NCBI RefSeq assembly: GCF_004365095.1
Contig: NZ_SOCN01000003.1
Span: 1 to 64,000, forward strand
From: Mycoplasmopsis mustelae
GTDB lineage: Bacteria > Bacillota_I > Bacilli_A > Mycoplasmatales > Metamycoplasmataceae
DNA length: 64,000 nucleotides
Direction: 5' to 3'
Part shown: piece by piece, positions 56,706 through 64,000 of the stretch
Position numbering within the stretch: position 1 is the first letter of the stretch
Layout of the letters: each line of letters starts with the position of its first letter
The notes under the pieces: model-generated
The model's input: the letters and a program-made list of their open reading frames with translations, nothing else
Told to the model about the DNA's origin: nothing
The model's database searches: none
Program-made: the position numbers and the translations under genes

Positions 56706-58949
56706 TTATGACTTAACTTTATTGAAATAATAAGTAGTTATAAGACTTAAAGTTTTATCATCAACTGGTTGTATTGTTTCGTGTATTGTATTACTGTTAT
56801 CAATAATTTCATACATATTAATTGCAGTTTGATCTTGTCCATCAAATTTATCTAAAAAGTAATATCTAAAAACAATTTCATAATCTGTAATTGATGAAGG
56901 TGTATAGTTAATAAAAGCAAAATTATTTAAGTTTGGATAATCTTCTAAAAAATCTTCATTCCCTAAATTGATATATGTGATCGAGTTTGCTAATCAACTA
57001 AATAATGGATTTTCATCATTGTTTAATTCATTGACTGAATCCGGGTAATTGTCTTTTAGAGTTTGTAAATTAGAACTTAATATTCAAGCAAGAATGTTTT
57101 CAAACTGTGAGCTTGTTTTTTCTTTAAGAAAGTTATTGATGTTTTCAATGGTAAGATTTAATATAACATGTTCGTTTTTGATTTTGATATTATCTTTAAA
57201 CAATTTCAAAAGGTTATCTATAAATAATGCGTGGTTTTGGCGTAAATATTTCTCAATTAAATGTGGTGCATAATTGATGCGTTGTTGTGAAATATCTTCA
57301 TTTTCGTTATTTGATAAGTTATTTTGATATAAATTTCTAGTTTTATAAAATTCATTAAATTTTTGTTTGTTGGTTGGGATGCTTAAATCAATAATTTTAG
57401 CTATATCATTAATAAATGTTTGATAATCATTGATGTTAAAACCAAAAATTTCATTTTTGTGCGATTGATTATATTCGCTAAATTCTTTTTTCTTTAAATC
57501 TTTTCAAACGTTCATCACATAGTCTTCTGTGATGATATTTTGAATCTTTTGTAATTTTATTTGGTTATTAACGCTATTAGATAAATCTGGAATTAAATTT
57601 TGAGCTTTTAAATTTTTATATCTAGTAATAATATCTTTGAGATATGAAAAATGGCCTTGTGAGATGATGTTTAAATAATAATTTCTTTGAGATTCTTCTA
57701 ATTTAGAAGTAATCACTAAACCATCAACTAATAAAATGTTTTGACTTGGTTTTACAGCACGAATTTCATCGTCAGTTACTCCGGTTTTGAAGTTATCTTT
57801 AGCATAATATGCATCAATTACGTCTCCGTTGTACATAATCGCCGCATTAACATCTGGTCTTTTGGGATTGATCAATTCATTTACAATTTCTAAACCATCT
57901 CCTTTTAGAGTGATGTGTTGTGAATTACGAACATCATAACCTGTTCCATCTTTGATTAAATCTGCAAATGCATCAATTAGAATTTTATATGTTTTGTTGT
58001 TTTTGTTGCTTTCATCCAAATCAACTGCACCACTAAAATTAGTGTCTGTACGTTGTCCGTTCGGACCGCTTGGTCAATATGATGAACCATAAAGCATATT
58101 ATCTCTAACTGCATCGGTTATAAGTCACTTATCAAAACCATTTGCACTTAGAGTTTTTAAAACATTGATAATTGCATATGGATTAGTTATTTGTTGACTT
58201 TTTGAATTACCACCGATAAAATTATCACGATATTTGTCAAAATATTTTTCAAAATTAATACTTTCGTCATCGTTTATAAAATCTTCATATGCTTTATTAT
58301 TTTTGTATTTAGGTAGTTTTGTAATATCTATTTTGTGAATGTTATAAGCGATTGCCATGTCTTGCGAATAATATGGATAAAAATATTCTCATAGTTCATT
58401 ATCGTTACCGATTTGATACTTTGCGAGGTGTTTTCATACTTCAGAACGCATCGTTAGCTTGACATAATTGCGAATTTCATTACGTGCCGCTGCTGCTTTT
58501 TGAAATTCTGTACTTACTTTTGTAAGTTGTAAATCTGATACTTCATTAGATTTGTTGGCTTTTAATTGAGTTAATTTTAGAAGTTGATTTTTAAGACTGT
58601 CATATTGAGTATAAATTTTAAGTTCAGGGAGGTTAAATAAAATTGAGTAATCTAATTTTGAAATTAAATTATTTTTAATTAGTTCTACTGTTAAAAATTC
58701 CGAACCTATTCCTGCAACTGTTTTATTGTTTCTAAGCGCATTGCTAAATTGATTGATCTCGTCAAATTCTTTATAATCAAATGCCTCTGAGAGTTGGTTG
58801 ATATTATATTCTGACATATAAGCTTTATAATTAAAGAAACTTGGTTTGAAATGGTTGGTAGTTTTTAGGGCCGCTGTCGAAGTAATTATAGCTGTTGTTG
58901 CTGCTAAAGTTGCTGTGGTTAAAATAACTTTGGTTGTTTTATGTTTCAT
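56706..58949 (-). CDS. potD: Spermidine/putrescine ABC transporter, substrate-binding protein
   Basis: The 747-residue protein is the extracytoplasmic binder of the pot system. The N-terminus is a signal/anchor segment (KVILTTATLAATTAIITST) without a lipobox Cys. A recognisable PotD core lies near residues 300-430 (GGNSKSQQ, KDGTGYDVRN and AAIMYNGDVIDAYYA, where MIYNGD is typical of PotD). It is about twice the usual 350 residues; the extra N- and C-terminal parts are of unknown role. Its ATG overlaps the potC stop (TAATG). Confidence 0.82.
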
Positions 58950-59737
58950 TATTTTTTCTTTGCTTTATATAATGCATATCCAACATTACTAATTAAGGTC
59001 ATAAAAAGGATAATTGATCCAATTACTAAACCTCAAGGTTCAAATGCACCTTCATAAAGTTTAGTTCCCAAGGTTGTTGCATTTGAAGTTGTTCTTGCGA
59101 TAATAAAATCATCAAAACTTAATACTGATGTAACCACAATAACTGTAATAATAGATGGAATCATATGAACTAAGTAGGTTTTAAATCATGCTCGAATTTT
59201 TGAAAAACCTAAATCTTGCGAAGCTTCAAAAAAGTTATTATTAAATTTTTCACTTCTAGGTAGCATTAATGAAATTCCGTAAGGTAATGCCATAATTGTA
59301 TGTCCGATAATAAGTCTTCCAAAACCTTCGCGATCTACCGCAATGATTCCAAAAAATAAACTAAAAACTAATACCAAACCTAAGGCAGTAATATTATCCG
59401 GATTAATTAATGGTATGTTAGAAGTAGCAGTTAATGAGGAGCGCATTAATTTATTTTTAGAACGATATAAAGCGTATACAGTTATTAAACTAATGATAAC
59501 AACTAATGTACTTACAATAATAGCTAATAAAATAGTGTTAACTAACGCTAAGCCTCTGCCTGATTTGAATAATGATACTCAATTTTCCCCTGTCCCACTA
59601 GTTCAAGTCGGATTAAATTCGCCTTTTGGAGTAGGACTATTGAAACTAAATATGACTCCGAAGAATAATGGAACATAGACAATGCTTAAAATAATATAAA
59701 TATATGTCTTTCTAAAAAAGGATGATAATTTACTCAT
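58949..59737 (-). CDS. potC: Spermidine/putrescine ABC transporter permease PotC
   Basis: The 262-residue inner membrane permease has six hydrophobic segments and the cytoplasmic coupling motif EASQDLGFSKIRAWF, which is the EAA loop that contacts PotA. It overlaps potB by eight bases and potD by one base within the operon. Confidence 0.93.
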
Positions 59738-60572
59738 AATGAGCCCCCTTTTTTAGTTTAAAAATAAGTTTTGGAACTAATAAAAATAATGAATAGACAC
59801 CGATAAAAATTGCTGACACAACAATAACTAAAGCTGAACCACTACTTAAATCGTATTTGTTTCCTGGATTTAATTTAGAGTTAATTAAATCACCGATAAG
59901 TTGTTTTTGCGATCCGTCGGGTAAAAGTTTTGCAGACACCACGAAAGTTGTTGCTGAAGCTAAAAAAATCATTGCTAAACCACTTAAAATCGCTTTGGTA
60001 CCATAAGGGACAATTACTTTAAACATAGTTTGAACGTTGTTGTAACCTAAATCATTACTTGCTTCAATAATGTTTTTTGGCATATCTTTGAACACGGTAT
60101 ATAAAGGCAAAATCATTAAAGGTAAATTTAGATAAGTTAAACCGAAAATGATGAATAATTCATTGTTTAAAGTCTTTGGATTGTTATGAAAAATTGCTAA
60201 AGCTAACCCTTTGATTGAATAGATTCTAGCAATGGTAAAAATTGCCATTGGACTAATAATTAAACTTAATGCAAAAAGTTTAAAGATTTTTGATTTAGAG
60301 GTAGATACGAAGTATGCATATGGAAATCCAATTAATAAACATAAAACCGCAGAAACCAAACCGATTCAAAGGGATCTGCCGATAATGTTTCATGTGTTTG
60401 GTTGTTTAACTAAAACTCATGGATCAAATTCGAAAGCGTTGGTTGATGTAAAAGCACTTATTATAATCATTAATACCGGAAGTAAAATTAAGAAAATCGC
60501 AATAAAAAGATAAGGAAGAAATAATCACGCTTTTTTGTCGAATTTAAATAATGCTTTAATTTTTGAAGACAT
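59730..60572 (-). CDS. potB: Spermidine/putrescine ABC transporter permease PotB
   Basis: The 280-residue permease has six hydrophobic segments and the coupling motif EASNDLGYNNVQTMF. The start at MSSKIKALF overlaps the end of potA by 17 bases. TGA codons within the first 70 codons are Trp, so a standard-code reading would lose the first two membrane segments. Confidence 0.93.
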
Positions 60573-61947
60573 TAGAAGTGTAGTCTCACTTTGGATCTTT
60601 TTTCATTAAGTGTATTGAATCAATTGTTCAACTTAAAAATACTTTTTCATCTAAGTCAAATTTCTTAGATGTTTCAACGTAAATTGTTTCTTCATCTTCA
60701 GTTTGGATTTCTAAGTAGTAGTAACTTCCGCGGTATGAAGTTTCTTTCACTCAACCTACGATTTTTCCGTTCAAAGAAGTTGGATTATTTGTAATGTCGA
60801 TATCCTCGGGACGAATTAAAGCATCTAGAGTTTCGTTAGCTGAGAATTCGTTAAGTTCATGAATGGTTTTAAATTCTTTACCGAGTAATTTTACATAACC
60901 ATTAGCAGTGAATTTAGCATCATAAATATTAGAATCGCCAACAAATTTTGCAACTCAAATATTGACAGGATAGTCATAAATGTTTTTTGGGGTATCATAT
61001 TGTTCAATTATTCCGTCACGCATAACTGCGATACGGTCTGAAAGTTCTAAGGCTTCATCCTGATCATGTGTTACAAAGATGAAAGTTAGTCCTAATTCTT
61101 GTTGCACACTTCTTAATAAGACTTGCATTTTTTTACGGATTTTAGCATCTAAGGCACTAAGTGGTTCATCAAGTAATAAAATTTCGGGTTCAATTACTAA
61201 ACTACGCGCTAGAGCAACACGTTGCTTCATTCCACCTGATAGTTCAGTAATTGTTTTGGTTTCATTTCCTTTTAAACCAACTAAATCAATGATTTTTTGG
61301 ATTTTTTCTCTCATTTCTTGTGAAGTCATCTTGCGCTTAAAATATCTGTTTTGAAAAGCTTCTGTATTTTGTCTTACGTAGTTTTCTCAATATGAATACT
61401 TAAAATCCGAATCATCTAGTCAATTTTGTCTTTTTTTGTATTGATATGTTCCTGGAGTAATGGTTTTAAGTTCTTGTATATATTGCTCTTGAATTTGATC
61501 TAATTGTTGCATTTTTTGCTCAGCTTTTTGAGTTCATTTTTTAATTTTATGCTCTAAAAGATGAATGTATTTTTCATTTACTTCTTGTTTATTAACTCTT
61601 TTAAGTTTAAGTCCATAAGAAATATTACCCTCTACATTAAGATGTGGAAATAGTGCGTAATCTTGGAAAATGGTTGACACATTTCTTTTATGTGGTGATA
61701 AATCTTTAATATCATGACCATTAAATAAAATTTCCCCACGGGTTGCTCATTCAAAACCACCAATCAAACGTAATATAGTAGTTTTACCAGAACCAGACGG
61801 CCCTAATAAAGTAACAAATTCGCCACGTTTAATTTCTAAGTTAATTTTATGTAAAACGGTTTTATCATCAAATTCTTTAACAACTTCTCTAAGTTGAATA
61901 ATATTTTGTTTATCTTTTTTTGGCTTACTTTTATCATTAGTGAGCAT
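60556..61947 (-). CDS. potA: Spermidine/putrescine ABC transporter ATP-binding protein
   Basis: The 463-residue ATPase has Walker [10 protein letters not shown] (49-57), the Q-loop [10 protein letters not shown], signature ELSGGMKQR (236-240 core), Walker [13 protein letters not shown] and a C-terminal regulatory TOBE-like part. About 95 residues rich in Lys, Gln and Tyr are inserted between the Q-loop and the signature (about 130-215), which is not found in most bacterial PotA but occurs in mycoplasmas. It leads potABCD; an ATG with GGAG is used. Confidence 0.95.
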
Positions 61948-61987
61948 TGTTTCTCCTTTCGAAAATAAATAAATGTTATTTTATTTT

Positions 61988-62125
61988 CTACAGGGAGACG
62001 GTATCGAAAAGATTCTCACAGTATTCTTCTATACTATGAGAAAGTGAAGGATATTCTAAATCAGTAAAATTGCTTAAAATGCTTTTTATAGCGATTTTTT
62101 GAATTAAAATATTTTTGTTTTTCAT
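61988..62125 (-). CDS. Possible 45-codon upstream ORF of the pot operon
   Basis: The ORF MKNKNILIQKIAIK... codes for 45 residues and stops 41 bases before potA. A TATAAT box ends about eight bases before its ATG, so it would be read first from a leaderless transcript. It could be a short regulatory leader peptide or a chance ORF. An inner hairpin (about 62015-62042) lies in it. Confidence 0.4.
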   Translation of the reverse strand: MKNKNILIQKIAIKSILSNFTDLEYPSLSHSIEEYCENLFDTVSL

Positions 62126-62137
62126 ATTTGATTATTA

Positions 62138-62160
62138 TATATTATTCATAGAATAATATA
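62138..62160 (-). promoter_or_regulatory. Operator-like palindrome at the pot promoter
   Basis: A perfect 10-bp inverted repeat (TATATTATTC-3 bases-GAATAATATA) lies just upstream of the TATAAT box (about 62133-62138) of the upstream ORF. Its position next to the promoter fits a repressor site; AT-rich chance cannot be excluded. Confidence 0.4.
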
Positions 62161-62317
62161 TATAAAATCTAATAATTTTTTAATCTCAAATCACCTTTTA
62201 AATCATATTAAAAAAATAAAATTAAATATTTTAAAACATTATAAAAATGATATAAAATTAAATAAATACAGAGCCATTCTTAAACCTTAATATTCATTAT
62301 TAATTTAATTATTTTTA

Positions 62318-62340
62318 AAATTTAAGAAGTTCTTAAATTT
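62318..62340. promoter_or_regulatory. Palindrome upstream of the ribonuclease J gene
   Basis: A perfect 11-bp inverted repeat around one central base (AAATTTAAGAA-G-TTCTTAAATTT) lies 45 bases before the ribonuclease J start, near where the promoter should be. With a one-base centre it is more like an operator than a hairpin terminator. Confidence 0.4.
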
Positions 62341-62385
62341 ATTTACTTTTTACTTATATATTTAAAATTTAAGTTAGGAGACTTA

Positions 62386-64000
62386 ATGAGTTCAAATAAT
62401 ATTCCTACAAAAATTATTGGCTTAGGTGGTTTATTAGAAATTGGTAAATCTACCTTGCTTATAGACCATAATGATCGCATTTTTATAATAGATTCTGGAA
62501 TTAAATTCGGTGATACATATAATACAGGTATTAAGGGAATTGTTCCAAGATATGATTATCTTAAACAACCAAATAAAAAAATTGAGGGTATTTTTATCAC
62601 ACACGGACATGAAGATCATATTGGTGGTGTCGTTTATTTATTAAAACAAACAAAATTAAATAAGATCTTTGCTCCGAGAATTGCAATTCAATATCTCAAA
62701 CTAAAATTCGAAGAACATAAAATTACTAAAAACATTGAATTTATAGAGATCAATAAAAATGATGTTTACGAATTTGAGGGTGGTTGCAAGGTTGATTTTT
62801 GAACAGCACAACACTCAATTCCTGATGCTTTTGGAATCAGAATTACCACACCTAATGGTTCTATAATGTGTACTGGTGATTTTCGTTTTGATTATACTCC
62901 AATTGGTAATTACACAGATTTTGCACGTTTAGACGAAATTGGAAAACAAGGCTTAACAGCATTGTTATCAGATTCGACTAATGCAATGCGTCCAAATCAT
63001 TCGCCTTCAGAAAGTGATATTTTAACTGATATTGAAAAAATCATGTTAGAAGCAAAACAAAAAATAATTGTTACAACTTTTGCTTCAAATTTAACAAGGG
63101 TAAAAGTAATTATTGAATTAGCTGCTAAATTGGGCAAAAAAGTTATTACTTTTGGTCGTTCGATGATACAAGGTGTTAAAATAGGTCGTAAATTAGGATA
63201 TATAAAAGTAGGAGATGATGTTTTAATAGACAAAAAACAACTTAATAATGTTCCTGATAAAGACTTAGTAATTTTAACTACCGGATCTCAAGGTGAACAA
63301 CTGGCTGCATTATCTCGTATGAGTTATAACAAACATGCAACAATTAAAATAACTAAAGGGGATGTCGTTATTTTTTCTTCTAGTCCGATTCCAGGCAATC
63401 GTATGATTGTGGAATTATTAATTAATCGTTTATATAAATTAGGTGCTATTATTAAAGAAAATGGTGTTGATGGTTATTTACATACATCAGGACATGCTTA
63501 TAAATGAGAGCATGATAAGATTTTTAGATTGACAAAGCCAAAATACTTTTTACCTTATCACGGTGAATACCGTATGTGCGTAGTGCACGGACAAACGGCA
63601 ATTGATAACGGAGTTAAACCAGAGAATGTTTTAATTTTACAAAAAGGTGAAGTATATGAAATGTTTAATGAAACTATTTATAAAACACCACAACAAATAG
63701 ATTTTGGTCCGGTTTATATTGATGGAAATAAAGTTTTAACCTTAAATGCTAATATTATTAAACAAAGAGAATTGCTTAAAGAATCTGGCTTTGTAAACAT
63801 TGTCTTTTTAATAGACAAAGAAAAAAATATGATTATTGGTAGACCTCAAATTATTACCAGGGGAAGTTTCTTTGTAAAAACATCACGTGAGTTAGTTGAT
63901 GAAGCACGTAGGGTTGCACATGGTGCGGTATTGCATTCAATCAAAAATAACAAAGAATGAAGTGTAGCAGAATTAGAAAATATTATTATCGATCGATTAT
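62386..64000 (+). CDS. rnj: Ribonuclease J (partial, runs off the window)
   Basis: At least 538 residues are in the window. The metallo-beta-lactamase motif HGHEDH is at 73-78, followed by the GDFRFD and SDSTNA blocks, the beta-CASP segment (VTTFASNL) and HTSGHA, all typical of RNase J, a 5'-3' exonuclease and endonuclease of mRNA and rRNA. The start follows TTAGGAG by seven bases. The 3' end lies beyond 64000. Confidence 0.95.

Overview
This window reads as a chromosomal segment of a mycoplasma (class Mollicutes) that uses genetic code 4. Base composition is strongly AT-rich, and almost every conserved gene contains in-frame TGA codons at positions where the family has Trp; read with the standard code each gene falls into several pieces, read with TGA=Trp they join into full-length IleRS, LspA, SecDF, UvrD, DnaE, Tex, PotABCD and so on. 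The species cannot be fixed from the sequence alone. Relatives of the hominis/bovis lineage fit (no 5S gene directly after 23S, IS1630-like and IS1634-like elements), but that is inference.

Layout. 1-1365: 3' end of a 23S rRNA gene, then an eight-gene tRNA cluster (Pro-Ala-Met-Ile2-Ser-fMet-Asp-Phe). 1490-7143: ileS-lspA, a YitT-like membrane protein behind a 19-T tract, a small peptide gene with a double-glycine-type leader, and rplU-rpmA. 7150-13829: an insertion island between the convergent genes rpmA and dprA. It holds an IS30/IS1630-like end remnant cut by an IS1634-like element, a lipoprotein gene, a secreted subtilisin-like protease gene, and a complete IS30/IS1630-like element; both edges carry copies of the same terminator hairpin. 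13837-23202: dprA, a D-2-hydroxyacid dehydrogenase, an aquaglyceroporin, a NERD protein, tex, an ECF S component and a large OppF-like degenerate protein. 23289-32983: ruvAB, secDF, a glycosyltransferase/RDD/uvrD run and a membrane protein of unknown function. 33008-43023: asnA (divergent), then a replication and metabolism run: dnaE, 5'-3' exonuclease, coaE, DnaB-like, DnaI-like, fmt, an S1-domain protein and a degenerate Pgi-like protein. 43053-47140 (minus): cdaA-mgtE-two small proteins-pgsA, plus a 75-residue membrane protein. 47572-51737: a C39-peptidase ABC exporter with a small membrane partner, then ybeY-cdd-era. 51771-62125 (minus): a 952-residue coiled-coil lipoprotein, tsf and rpsB, and the polyamine transport operon potABCD preceded by a 45-codon ORF. 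62386-end: ribonuclease J (runs off the window).

The most notable signal is a possible peptide secretion system split over two loci. The peptide gene at 6217-6462 has a leader that matches the double-glycine bacteriocin leader pattern (Ile -12, Glu -8, Leu -7, Ile -4, Gly -1, with Pro at -2) followed by a hydrophobic Ala/Leu/Gly-rich core. The exporter at 47572-49593 has a complete C39 Cys-His-Asp set at its N-terminus, a membrane domain and an ABC ATPase, the architecture that cleaves and exports such peptides. Their functional link is inferred from family knowledge, not from linkage. The second notable signal is the composite-transposon-like protease island, which fits the known habit of IS1630-type elements of inserting at and duplicating inverted repeats such as terminators.
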